From the NCBI RefSeq assembly GCF_001673635.1, contig NZ_LZMH01000086.1, forward strand, positions 1-32,298: a stretch of DNA of 32,298 nt, in the 5' to 3' direction. The DNA is from Mycobacterium asiaticum. Its GTDB lineage: Bacteria > Actinomycetota > Actinomycetes > Mycobacteriales > Mycobacteriaceae. The notes beneath the pieces are model-generated. The model ran no database searches. It worked only from the letters and a program-made list of their open reading frames with translations, and was not told the DNA's origin. Shown here piece by piece: positions 7,036-14,714 of this stretch. The position numbers were made by a program, and so were the translations under genes. The first letter of the stretch is position 1, and each line of letters opens with the position of its first letter.

Positions 7036-8871
7036 TTAGAAAGCAGCCTCGTCGAGCTCCATGATGTCGTTGTCCAGCGTCTCGATCACCTCGCGGGTGC
7101 TGGTCAGCAACGGCAGGAAGTTCTTCGCGAAGAACGACGCCACGGCGATCTTGCCCTCGTAGAAGGACCGCTCGGCACCGGTGGCACCGGCATCCAGTGC
7201 CTCGATGGCCACGGCGGCCTGACGCTGCAGCAACCAGCCGATGACCAGGTCGCCGACGCTCATCAGGAACCGCACCGAGCCGAGGCCGACCTTGTAGAGG
7301 CTGGTGACGTCTTCCTGAGCGGCCATCAGGTAGCCGGTCAGGCTCGCAGCCATCGCCTGGACGTCGGTCAACGCCTTGCTCAGCAGCGCGCGCTCGCTCT
7401 TCAGCCGCCCGTTACCGGACTCGCTGTCGACGAACTGCTGGATCTCGTTGGACACGTGGGCCAGCGCCACACCCTTGTCGCGGACGATCTTGCGGAAAAA
7501 GAAGTCCTGCGCCTGGATGGCGGTGGTGCCTTCGTACAGCGAGTCGATCTTGGCATCCCGGATGTACTGCTCGATCGGGTAGTCCTGCAGGAAGCCGGAC
7601 CCACCGAAGGTCTGCAGGCTCTCGGTGAGCTTGGCGTAAGCCTGCTCGGAGCCGACACCCTTGACGATCGGCAGCAGCAGATCGTTGATCCTGGCGGCCA
7701 GCTCGGCGTCCACGCCGTGCACCGTCTCCGCGACCGCCGCGTCCTGGAAGGTCGCGGTGAACAGGTACAGAGCACGGAGGCCCTCGGCGTACGCCTTCTG
7801 GGTCATCAGCGACCGGCGGACGTCGGGGTGGTGCGTGATGGTCACCCGCGGCGCCGTCTTGTCGGTCATCTGGGTGAGGTCGGCACCCTGGACGCGGGAC
7901 TTGGCGTATTCCAGCGCGTTGAGGTAGCCGGTCGAGAGCGTAGCGATGGCCTTGGTGCCGACCATCATGCGGGCCTGCTCGATGACCTCGAACATCTGCG
8001 CAATGCCGTCGTGGACCTCGCCGACCAGCCAACCCTTGGCGGGCACGCCGTGCTGGCCCAGGGACAGCTCACAGGTGGCCGAGACCTTCAGGCCCATCTT
8101 GTGCTCGACGTTGGTGACGAAGACGCCGTTGCGCTCGCCCAGCTCGCCGGTCTCGGGGTCGAAGTGGAACTTCGGCACGAAGAACAGCGACAGACCCTTG
8201 GTGCCCGGGCCGGCGCCCTCGGGGCGGGCCAGGACCAGGTGGAAAATGTTCTCGAACAGGTCACCGGAGTCACCCGAGGTGATGAATCGCTTCACCCCGT
8301 CGATGTGCCAGGTGCCGTCCTCTTGCTGGACGGCCTTGGTGCGCCCGGCGCCGACGTCCGAACCGGCGTCCGGCTCGGTGAGCACCATGGTCGAACCCCA
8401 GCCGCGCTCGGCGGCCAGAACGGCCCACTTCTTCTGCTCCTCGGTGCCGAGGTGGTACAGGATCTGGGCGAAACCGGCACCGCCGGCGTACATCCACACC
8501 GCCGGGTTGGCACCCAACAGGTGCTCGTGCAGCGCCCACATCAGCGCGCGGGGCATCGGCATGCCGCCGAGTTCCTCGTCCAGACCGGCCTTGTCCCAGC
8601 CGGCCTCGATGACCGCGTTGACGGACTTCTTGAACGACTCGGGCAGGGTCACCTCGTGCTTGGCGGGGTCGAACACCGGCGGGTTGCGGTCGCCGTCGAC
8701 GAACGAGGCGGCAACGGGACCTTCGGACAACCGGCTGATCTCGGCCAACATCTCGCGGGCGGTGTCGACGTCCAGTTCGCTGAAATCGCCTTGACCTAAT
8801 GCCTTGTCAACGCCCAGTACCTCGAAGAGATTGAATTCCTGGTCACGGACGTTGCTCTTGTAGTGGCTCAC
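7036..8871 (-). CDS. fadE5: Acyl-CoA dehydrogenase FadE5
   Basis: A 611-residue acyl-CoA dehydrogenase, first oxidative step of fatty-acid beta-oxidation, of the long class with a C-terminal extension. The FAD/substrate segment is MVLTEPDAGSDVGA. The catalytic base is E447 in DSLYEGTTAIQAQ, the position known for M. smegmatis FadE5. QTFGGSGFLQDYPIEQ is the helical domain signature. Length equals that of M. tuberculosis FadE5 (Rv0244c). The GTG start has a very strong GAGGAGGA six to seven bases upstream. Transcription is leftward from a promoter region carrying two palindromes, with a strong terminator right after the stop. It is convergent with fadA2, another beta-oxidation gene. Confidence 0.96.
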   Translation of the reverse strand: MSHYKSNVRDQEFNLFEVLGVDKALGQGDFSELDVDTAREMLAEISRLSEGPVAASFVDGDRNPPVFDPAKHEVTLPESFKKSVNAVIEAGWDKAGLDEELGGMPMPRALMWALHEHLLGANPAVWMYAGGAGFAQILYHLGTEEQKKWAVLAAERGWGSTMVLTEPDAGSDVGAGRTKAVQQEDGTWHIDGVKRFITSGDSGDLFENIFHLVLARPEGAGPGTKGLSLFFVPKFHFDPETGELGERNGVFVTNVEHKMGLKVSATCELSLGQHGVPAKGWLVGEVHDGIAQMFEVIEQARMMVGTKAIATLSTGYLNALEYAKSRVQGADLTQMTDKTAPRVTITHHPDVRRSLMTQKAYAEGLRALYLFTATFQDAAVAETVHGVDAELAARINDLLLPIVKGVGSEQAYAKLTESLQTFGGSGFLQDYPIEQYIRDAKIDSLYEGTTAIQAQDFFFRKIVRDKGVALAHVSNEIQQFVDSESGNGRLKSERALLSKALTDVQAMAASLTGYLMAAQEDVTSLYKVGLGSVRFLMSVGDLVIGWLLQRQAAVAIEALDAGATGAERSFYEGKIAVASFFAKNFLPLLTSTREVIETLDNDIMELDEAAF

Positions 8872-8922
8872 TTAGGGTCCTCCTCATTGAGAATGCCACT
8901 TGTGGTTGGGTACTAGGGCTAA

Positions 8923-8938
8923 GTTACCCACCAGTAAC
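8923..8938. promoter_or_regulatory. Operator candidate at the fadE5 transcription start
   Basis: GTTAC (8923-8927), six bases, then GTAAC (8934-8938) form a perfect inverted repeat. The TTAC-N6-GTAA form matches the site between fabG4 and fadA2. It would straddle the predicted fadE5 start point (about 8940), a typical repressor position. Confidence 0.5.
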
Positions 8939-8946
8939 ACAGTTAA

Positions 8947-8974
8947 AATATACCGATCGGTAACTTCAACGCAA
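8947..8974 (-). promoter_or_regulatory. Putative fadE5 promoter with embedded palindrome
   Basis: Read leftward: TTGCGT (-35, 8969-8974), 16 bases, TATATT (-10, 8947-8952). The 12-bp perfect palindrome TACCGATCGGTA (8951-8962) covers the edge of the -10 and most of the spacer, so a bound protein would block polymerase. The untranslated leader would be about 68 bases. Confidence 0.5.
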
Positions 8975-9007
8975 GCGAGTGTGAGCTATATTTCACTGGC
9001 TAACTAA

Positions 9008-9019
9008 CCAACCGGTTGG
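9008..9019. promoter_or_regulatory. Palindrome upstream of the oxygenase gene
   Basis: CCAACCGGTTGG is a perfect 12-bp palindrome 66 bases before the oxygenase start at 9086. It differs from the two palindromes nearer fadE5, so it may serve a separate regulator of the oxygenase–reductase pair. No clear promoter core was found beside it. Confidence 0.35.
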
Positions 9020-9085
9020 GATAGCGGTCACACTGGTCCCAATACACCACCTCACCTGCGGCGATGGCCTGATCCGAGGAGCGAT

Positions 9086-10111
9086 GTGGGGACCGTCACG
9101 ACACTTCCGGTAGTGGATTTGCGGGCCGATTCGGCCCTGCTGCGCACCCGCCTGCGCGAGGCGGCGCACGGGGTGGGTTTGTTCTATCTCACCGGCCACG
9201 GCGTGCCCGAAGCGCTGACAGCCCGGGTGCTCGATGCGGCCCGTCGGCTGTTCGCACTGCCGCAGGCCGACAAGGACGCCGTCGCGATGGTGCGCAGCCC
9301 CCATTTCCGCGGTTACACCCGGCTGGGCGGTGAGTTGACCCGCGGCCAGGTCGACTGGCGAGAGCAGATCGACATCGGACCCGAGCGTGCGTCTATCGGC
9401 GGTCCCGGCCGTCCCGATTACCTGTGGCTGCAGGGTCCCAATCAATGGCCGGCGGCTCTGCCCGACCTGCCCGGGATTGTCGCGGAATGGGATGCCGTGC
9501 TGTCCGAGGTGTCGCGCCGGTTGTTGCGGCACTGGGCGGCTTCGCTGGGCAGCTCGCCGGAGGTGTTCGACGAGGCATTCGCCGAAGCGCCCGCGACGCT
9601 GATCAAGATCGTGCGGTATCCGGCCCGAGCGGCAGACACTCAGGGGGTTGGTGCCCACAAGGACTCCGGGGTGCTCACGCTGCTTTTGGCCGAGCCGGAC
9701 AGCCGCGGATTGCAGGTTCGGCTACCGCAGGGCGAGTGGACTGACGTGCCGGCGGTCCGCGGCGCGTTCGTCGTCAACATCGGCGAACTCCTCGAGGTCG
9801 CCACCGGCGGCTACTTACGCGCCACCGAGCACCGGGTGGATCTGAGTGCCGCGACCTCGGACCGGATCTCGGTGCCCTACTTCTTCAATCCGCGTCTCGA
9901 CGCGCAGCTGCCGGTGCTGTCCCTGCCGGCCGAGTTGGAGTCCGCCGGGACCGCCCGCACCGAGGATCCGGCTGACCCCATCCACTCCATCTATGGCCGG
10001 AACGCGTGGAAGAGCAGGCTCCGCGCGCACCCGGATGTGGCTGCCGCACATGGATATGCACCGGGTAGGCTCGAAACGGAGAATCCCGTTCTCGGCGCGA
10101 AGGGCGAATGA
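9086..10111 (+). CDS. Isopenicillin N synthase-family 2-oxoglutarate/Fe(II)-type oxygenase
   Basis: A 341-residue non-haem iron oxygenase of the isopenicillin-N-synthase/flavanone-dioxygenase fold. An N-terminal DIOX_N segment (LPVVDLRADS, then GLFYLTGHGVPE) precedes the jelly-roll. Iron ligands are H191 and D193 in GAHKDSG, and H249 in RATEHRV. R260 in the RISVPYFFNP strand is the expected 2-oxoglutarate carboxylate contact (RxS motif), which argues for a 2-oxoglutarate-using enzyme rather than a true IPNS. The substrate cannot be told. The GTG start follows GAGGAG. Its last four bases overlap the start of a flavin reductase (ATGA), implying translational coupling. I do not recall a counterpart next to Rv0245 in M. 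tuberculosis. Confidence 0.85.
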   Translation: MGTVTTLPVVDLRADSALLRTRLREAAHGVGLFYLTGHGVPEALTARVLDAARRLFALPQADKDAVAMVRSPHFRGYTRLGGELTRGQVDWREQIDIGPERASIGGPGRPDYLWLQGPNQWPAALPDLPGIVAEWDAVLSEVSRRLLRHWAASLGSSPEVFDEAFAEAPATLIKIVRYPARAADTQGVGAHKDSGVLTLLLAEPDSRGLQVRLPQGEWTDVPAVRGAFVVNIGELLEVATGGYLRATEHRVDLSAATSDRISVPYFFNPRLDAQLPVLSLPAELESAGTARTEDPADPIHSIYGRNAWKSRLRAHPDVAAAHGYAPGRLETENPVLGAKGE

Positions 10112-10605
10112 AGTCGGTGAGTTCGAATAACAATCTGACGCCACTGTCACTGCGTGAGGCCTTCGGTCATTTTCCGTCCGGTGTGGTGGCGATCGCCGCT
10201 GAAGTCGATGGTGCCCGGGAAGGACTCGCGGCCAGCACGTTCGTGCCGGTCTCCCTGGAACCGCCGCTGGTGTCGTTCTGTGTGCAGAACACCTCGACGA
10301 CCTGGCCGAAGCTCAAGGGCGTGCCGACGCTGGGTATCAGCGTGCTCGGCGAAACCCACGACGAGGCCGCACGCACCCTGGCCGCGAAGACCGGGGACAG
10401 GTTCGCTGGTTTGGAGACGGTGTCCAGCGAGACCGGGGCCGTGTTCATCAAAGGCACCGCGCTGTGGTTGGAGAGCGCGATCGAGCAAATGATCCCCGCC
10501 GGGGACCACACCATCGTGGTGCTGCGGGTCAGTGAGGTCACCGTCGACGCGGAGGTGACACCGATCGTGTTCCACCGCAGCGCCTTCCGCAGGCTCGGCG
10601 TCTAG
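10108..10605 (+). CDS. Flavin reductase-domain oxidoreductase (Rv0245-like)
   Basis: A 165-residue flavin reductase-like protein of the FMN-binding split-barrel type. It opens with LREAFGHFPSGVVAIAAEV, continues with LAASTFVPVSLEPPLVSFCV, the flavin-contacting segment, and has GDHTIVVLRV near the C-terminus, all standard for small reductases that supply reduced FMN/FAD or act as F420/flavin oxidoreductases. It corresponds to Rv0245. It starts inside the oxygenase stop (ATGA), so the two proteins are likely made in a fixed ratio. A 2OG-type oxygenase does not itself need a flavin reductase, so the functional link is unexplained. The 89 bases between this gene and sdhB hold no clear terminator. 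Confidence 0.88.
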   Translation: MKSVSSNNNLTPLSLREAFGHFPSGVVAIAAEVDGAREGLAASTFVPVSLEPPLVSFCVQNTSTTWPKLKGVPTLGISVLGETHDEAARTLAAKTGDRFAGLETVSSETGAVFIKGTALWLESAIEQMIPAGDHTIVVLRVSEVTVDAEVTPIVFHRSAFRRLGV

Positions 10606-10694
10606 GGGCGCTCGCTCAGTTTCTGTTGTTACGTCCTGATTCGCTGCTCGATCTCGGCGGCGTCGTCAGCCCGCTTTTCCGCAACGGTTGGTGC

Positions 10695-11441
10695 TTACCG
10701 CCGGAACAGCTTGTTACCCAGCCAGACGATCGGGTCGTACTTGCGGTCCGCGACCCGTTCTTTCATCGGGATCAGCGCGTTGTCGGTGATCTTGATGTTC
10801 TCCGGGCAGACCTCGGTGCAGCACTTGGTGATGTTGCAGTAGCCCAGGCCGTGCTCCTCCTGCGCCTGGTTGCGCCGGTCCAGAGTGTCCAGCGGGTGCA
10901 TCTCCAGCTCGGCGATCCGCATCAGGTAACGCGGTCCGGCGAACGCCTGCTTGTTCTCCTCGTGGTCACGGATGACGTGGCAGACGTTCTGACACAGGAA
11001 GCACTCGATGCACTTACGGAACTCCTGCGACCGCTGCACGTCGACCTGTGCCATCCGGTACTCACCGGGCTGCAGCTCCTTCGGCGGGGCGAAGGACGGG
11101 ATCTCGCGCGCCTTCTCGTAATTGAAGGACACGTCGGTCACCAGGTCGCGGATCACCGGGAAGGTGCGGATCGGGGTGACCGTGACGACCTCGTTCTCCT
11201 CGAACGTCGACATCCGGGTCATGCACATCAGCCGCGGCTTACCGTTGATCTCCGCCGAGCAGGATCCGCACTTGCCCGCCTTGCAGTTCCAGCGCACGGC
11301 GAGATCCGGGGTCTGAGTCTGCTGCAGGCGGTGGATGACGTCGAGCACCACCTCGCCCTCGTTGACCTCGACGGTGAATTCCTCGAGCGCACCGCCGGTG
11401 TCGTCGCCGCGCCAGACCCGCATGCTCGCGTTGTAACCCAT
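10695..11441 (-). CDS. sdhB: Succinate dehydrogenase (Sdh1) iron-sulfur subunit
   Basis: A 248-residue SdhB/FrdB-type subunit (Rv0247c-like) carrying electrons from SdhA to the membrane anchor. The plant-type [2Fe-2S] ligands are C53, C58, C61 and C73 (NCKAGKCGSC, LMC). The bacterial ferredoxin half has CIECFLCQNVC (C144, C147, C150, C154) and CNITKCCTEVCP (C202, C207/C208, C212), which provide the [4Fe-4S] and [3Fe-4S] clusters. Its ATG shares one base with the sdhA stop (TAATG), so translation is coupled. It is the last gene of the leftward Sdh1 operon. Confidence 0.94.
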   Translation of the reverse strand: MGYNASMRVWRGDDTGGALEEFTVEVNEGEVVLDVIHRLQQTQTPDLAVRWNCKAGKCGSCSAEINGKPRLMCMTRMSTFEENEVVTVTPIRTFPVIRDLVTDVSFNYEKAREIPSFAPPKELQPGEYRMAQVDVQRSQEFRKCIECFLCQNVCHVIRDHEENKQAFAGPRYLMRIAELEMHPLDTLDRRNQAQEEHGLGYCNITKCCTEVCPENIKITDNALIPMKERVADRKYDPIVWLGNKLFRR

Positions 11442-13369
11442 TACGCTCTCCGTTCCGGATGCTCGGTGAGCTCTTCGTCGGTGTAGTACTTCTCCAACTC
11501 CGAGATTTTGAAGAGCTCAAGCAGGTCTTGCCGCATCGGCACTTGCTCCTGGCGGCTGATGTCGATGTGCGGGCCGTCCACCTCGGCGTTGTTGACTCGG
11601 CAGACCAGCAGCGTGTTGCGCCAGCTGGAGTCCATGCCGGGGTGGTCGTCGCGGGTGTGGCCGCCACGGCTTTCGGTGCGTTCCAGCGCTGCCCGGGCCA
11701 CGCACTCGCTGACCAGCAGCATGTTGCGCAGGTCGATCGCCAGGTTCCAGCCGGGGTTGTACTCGCGACCCCCCTCGACCTGCACGTTCTGGTAACGCTT
11801 CCAGAGCTCGTCCAGCAGCGTCAGCGCCTTGGTGATCTCGTCTTCCTTGCGGATGATGCCGACCAGGTCGTTCATCACGTGCTGCAGGTCCAGCTGCAGG
11901 GCGTACGGGTTCTCCGGCGCGGCGCCGCCGGCCGGCGGGTCGAACACCTTGAGGGCCTGCTTGGCGGCGTAGTCGACGGCCTCCTGCGAAACGGCCGGCC
12001 GGTTGGGGAGCGCCTGCACATAGTCGGCGGCGCCCATGCCGGCGCGCCGTCCGAACACCAGGAGGTCCGAGAGCGAGTTGCCGCCGAGCCGGTTGGAGCC
12101 GTGCATACCGCCCGAGCACTCGCCCGCGGCGAACAGCCCGGGCACCTTGGCCGCGCCGGTGTCGGCGTCGACCTCGACCCCGCCCATCACGTAGTGGCAG
12201 GTGGGTCCGACTTCCATCGGCTCCTTGGTGATGTCGACACCGGCCAGCTCCTTGAACTGGTGGTACATCGAGGGCAGCCGCCGCTTGATCTCCTCGGCGG
12301 AGAGCCGGGACGCGATGTCGAGGTAGACCCCGCCGTGCGGCGTGCCGCGGCCGGCCTTGACCTCCGAGTTGATGGCGCGGGCCACCTCGTCACGGGGTAG
12401 CAGGTCCGGGGTACGACGGGCCGAGTCGTTGTCCTTGAGCCACGCGTCGGCCTCTTGCTCGTCCTCGGCGTACTGGCCCTTGAACACGGCCGGGATGTAG
12501 CCGAACATGAACCGTTCGTCGTCGCTGTTCTTCAGCACACCACCGTCGCCGCGGACACCCTCGGTGACCAGAATCCCCTTCACGCTGGGGGGCCACACCA
12601 TGCCGGTGGGATGGAACTGGACGAACTCCATGTTGATAAGCGTCGCGCCGGCCCGCAGTGCGAGCGCGTGCCCGTCGCCGGTGTACTCCCAGGAGTTGGA
12701 GGTCACCTTGAACGACTTACCGATCCCGCCGGTGGCCAGCACCACCGCGGGCGCCTCGAACAAGATGAACTTGCCGGTCTCCCGCCAGTAACCGAACGCA
12801 CCGGCAATCCGCCCCTCGTCATCGGAGCCGTCCTTGATCAGCTCGGTGATCGTGCACTCGGCGAATACCCTGATGCGTGCGTCGTAATCGCCGAACTCGG
12901 CGAAGTCCTCCTGCTGCAGCGAGACGATTTTCTGCTGCATGGTGCGGATCAGTTCCAGGCCGGTGCGGTCGCCGACGTGGGCGAGCCGCGCGTAGGTGTG
13001 GCCGCCGAAGTTGCGCTGGCTGATCCGGCCGTCCTTGGTGCGGTCGAAGAGCGCGCCGTAGGTCTCCAGCTCCCACACCCGGTCGGGTGCTTCCTTGGCG
13101 TGCAGCTCGGCCATCCGCCAGTTGTTGAGGAACTTGCCGCCACGCATGGTGTCGCCAAAGTGGGTCTGCCAGTTGTCTTTCGCGTTGGCATTACCCATCG
13201 AGGCCGCGCAGCCGCCCTCGGCCATCACGGTGTGCGCCTTGCCGAACAGCGACTTGGAGACCACCGCCACCTTCTGGCCGCGTTCGCGCGCCTCGATGAC
13301 GGCACGCAACCCTGCGCCGCCGGCACCGATCACGACCACGTCGTAGGCGTGCCGTTCGACCTCAACCAT
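11441..13369 (-). CDS. sdhA: Succinate dehydrogenase (Sdh1) flavoprotein subunit
   Basis: A 642-residue FAD subunit (Rv0248c-like). The dinucleotide fold is VVVIGAGGAGLRAV. H46 in KAHTVMAEGG is the expected site of covalent FAD attachment. Dicarboxylate-site motifs are QFHPTGM and TEGVRGDGG, and the capping region has AAGECSGGMHGSNRLGGNS. It oxidises succinate to fumarate on the cytoplasmic face. An AGTGAGG run precedes the ATG. It lies 40 bases after sdhC and overlaps sdhB by one base. A C-terminal helical domain with ESRGGHTRDDHP is normal for the family. Confidence 0.95.
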   Translation of the reverse strand: MVEVERHAYDVVVIGAGGAGLRAVIEARERGQKVAVVSKSLFGKAHTVMAEGGCAASMGNANAKDNWQTHFGDTMRGGKFLNNWRMAELHAKEAPDRVWELETYGALFDRTKDGRISQRNFGGHTYARLAHVGDRTGLELIRTMQQKIVSLQQEDFAEFGDYDARIRVFAECTITELIKDGSDDEGRIAGAFGYWRETGKFILFEAPAVVLATGGIGKSFKVTSNSWEYTGDGHALALRAGATLINMEFVQFHPTGMVWPPSVKGILVTEGVRGDGGVLKNSDDERFMFGYIPAVFKGQYAEDEQEADAWLKDNDSARRTPDLLPRDEVARAINSEVKAGRGTPHGGVYLDIASRLSAEEIKRRLPSMYHQFKELAGVDITKEPMEVGPTCHYVMGGVEVDADTGAAKVPGLFAAGECSGGMHGSNRLGGNSLSDLLVFGRRAGMGAADYVQALPNRPAVSQEAVDYAAKQALKVFDPPAGGAAPENPYALQLDLQHVMNDLVGIIRKEDEITKALTLLDELWKRYQNVQVEGGREYNPGWNLAIDLRNMLLVSECVARAALERTESRGGHTRDDHPGMDSSWRNTLLVCRVNNAEVDGPHIDISRQEQVPMRQDLLELFKISELEKYYTDEELTEHPERRA

Positions 13370-13409
13370 GAAACCTCACTCAGCTTTTTGTCCGAATCGA
13401 TGAATTGGC

Positions 13410-14240
13410 TCAGTGGCCAATGAATCTCAAGTCAGAGATGGTGCCGCTGGCGACCAGCGCAACGTAGAAGTCGGTCAGCATCAGGGTGCCCAGCGTGATC
13501 CAGGCGAATTGCTTGTGCCGGACGTTGATCTTGCTGATCTGCTCCCAGATCCAATACCGCACAGGGTGTTTGGAGAAGTGCTTGAGACGGCCGCCGGTGA
13601 CGTGCCGGCAGGAGTGGCAGGACAGCGTGTAGATCCACAGCATGATGACGTTGCCGAGCAGGATCAGATTGCCCAGGCCGAAACCGAATCCACCCGGCCC
13701 GGTTTCGGAATGGAACGCCACGATCGCGTCGTAGGTGTTGATCACCGAGATGATGCCGGCGATGTAGAAGAAGTACCGGTGCGAGTTCTGGATGATCAGC
13801 GGGAATCTGGTCTCACCCGTGTAGTGCACCCGCGGCTCGGCCACCGCGCACGCCGTCGGCGACTGCCAGACCGTGCGGTAGTAGGCGCCGCGGTAGTAGT
13901 AGCAGGTAAGCCGGAACAGGAGCAGGAACGGCAGCGTCAGCGCCGCATACGGCAGCCACCACACGTCCGGCAGGATCTGCGGCCAGAACTCGCTGGCCTT
14001 GCCGCAGGCCGTGCTGACGCAGGGGGAGTAGAACGGCGTCAGGTAGTGGTACTGCGGGACGTAGAAGTGCTGCTGCTGGAACGCGCGGGCCGTCGCGTAG
14101 ATGACGAATGCTGCAAAGCCCAGATTGATCCGCAGCGGCTGTAGCCACCACTTCTCCGGGCGGAGCGTCTTCTGCGCGATTCGGGCGCGCGTAGGTGAAA
14201 AGACGCCGGACTCAGAACGGCTCGCCGCTGGTGCGCTCAT
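13410..14240 (-). CDS. sdhC: Sdh1 membrane anchor subunit SdhC (Rv0249c-like)
   Basis: A 276-residue membrane protein in the Sdh1 operon. About five transmembrane helices are seen, near residues 38-56, 95-113, 151-170, 188-207 and 246-266, far longer than the usual b-type SdhC. Published M. smegmatis Sdh1 work describes a haem-free anchor holding a membrane-embedded Rieske-type FeS cluster. Here a CHSCRH motif (C208, C211, H213) ends helix four, and C113 and H154 sit at other helix ends; these are candidate ligands, not assigned by alignment. It passes electrons to menaquinone. The ATG has AGAGGA about 11 bases upstream. It follows the small Rv0250c-like gene and precedes sdhA. Confidence 0.88.
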   Translation of the reverse strand: MSAPAASRSESGVFSPTRARIAQKTLRPEKWWLQPLRINLGFAAFVIYATARAFQQQHFYVPQYHYLTPFYSPCVSTACGKASEFWPQILPDVWWLPYAALTLPFLLLFRLTCYYYRGAYYRTVWQSPTACAVAEPRVHYTGETRFPLIIQNSHRYFFYIAGIISVINTYDAIVAFHSETGPGGFGFGLGNLILLGNVIMLWIYTLSCHSCRHVTGGRLKHFSKHPVRYWIWEQISKINVRHKQFAWITLGTLMLTDFYVALVASGTISDLRFIGH

Positions 14241-14321
14241 CTAGATGTGTTCCTCTTCGAACGGGCTGTTAGTCCGAAGGTTACACAGGGGAACCGCCTG
14301 TTCTTGAGGCGGGCGTCGCCG

Positions 14322-14618
14322 TCAGTACCGGCTGTGACCTCCGACACCCTCGTCGTCGACATCGCGCCAGAAGTCGCTGTCGTACTGGGTGTCGGGGATG
14401 GCGATCTTCTCGCCGGACTGCTGAACCGTCGCGCGGGCGAGGTCCAATTCGGCCACGTCCGTGTCGAGTAGCTGAATGTCGCTGAGGATCCGGTCGGCGT
14501 CGATGATGATGCGCCGGGTGGCCGGGTTGTCGCCGTACCGTGCTTTCAGCGAGGTGACGCACCGCCGCAGGCCCCGCATGAGGTCGTGCAGTTCGGTGAG
14601 TTCGGTAGTCGTGGACAA
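14322..14618 (-). CDS. Small conserved protein heading the Sdh1 operon (Rv0250c-like), TTG start
   Basis: A 98-residue soluble acidic protein of unknown function, equivalent to Rv0250c. It has a helical N-terminal half (TELHDLMRGLRRCVTSLKAR, then TRRIIIDADRILSDIQLLDT) and a conserved-looking acidic end (SDFWRDVDDEGVGG). The reading frame extends to an ATG at 14654, but nothing like a ribosome site precedes it. The TTG at 14618 has GGGAG six bases upstream and gives an N-terminus MSTTTEL and the expected length, so I choose it. It lies 81 bases upstream of sdhC on the same strand and is probably the first gene of that transcript. A role in Sdh1 assembly or regulation is inference from position only. 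Confidence 0.75.
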   Translation of the reverse strand: MSTTTELTELHDLMRGLRRCVTSLKARYGDNPATRRIIIDADRILSDIQLLDTDVAELDLARATVQQSGEKIAIPDTQYDSDFWRDVDDEGVGGHSRY

Positions 14619-14643
14619 TGCATGCTCCCAGTGGCTGAAGGTG

Positions 14644-14672
14644 TTACGGATCACAGTACGTCAACCGATAAT
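14644..14672 (+). promoter_or_regulatory. Putative promoter of the PEP-mutase-family gene
   Basis: TTACGG (14644-14649), 17 bases, then GATAAT (14667-14672) give an acceptable vegetative promoter about 40 bases before the ATG at 14715. The match at -35 is weak. The short divergent region must also drive the Sdh1 operon leftward; a TTGACG on the minus strand lacks a clear -10. Confidence 0.35.
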
Positions 14673-14714
14673 ATCCGCTTCTCCACATACCGCACGGGGA
14701 GAAAGCAGCGCACC

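Noticed and set aside
7456..8799. A 447-codon open frame antisense to fadE5
   Set aside because: Same shadow effect; fadE5 on the other strand is unmistakable, with catalytic E447.
12455..13423. Long open frame antisense to sdhA
   Set aside because: Shadow of sdhA; no ribosome site and no recognisable motif.
14586..14714. Extended N-terminus of the PEP-mutase-family protein
   Set aside because: It would overlap the small Sdh1-operon gene and the divergent promoter; the ATG at 14715 starts the conserved barrel at the right place.
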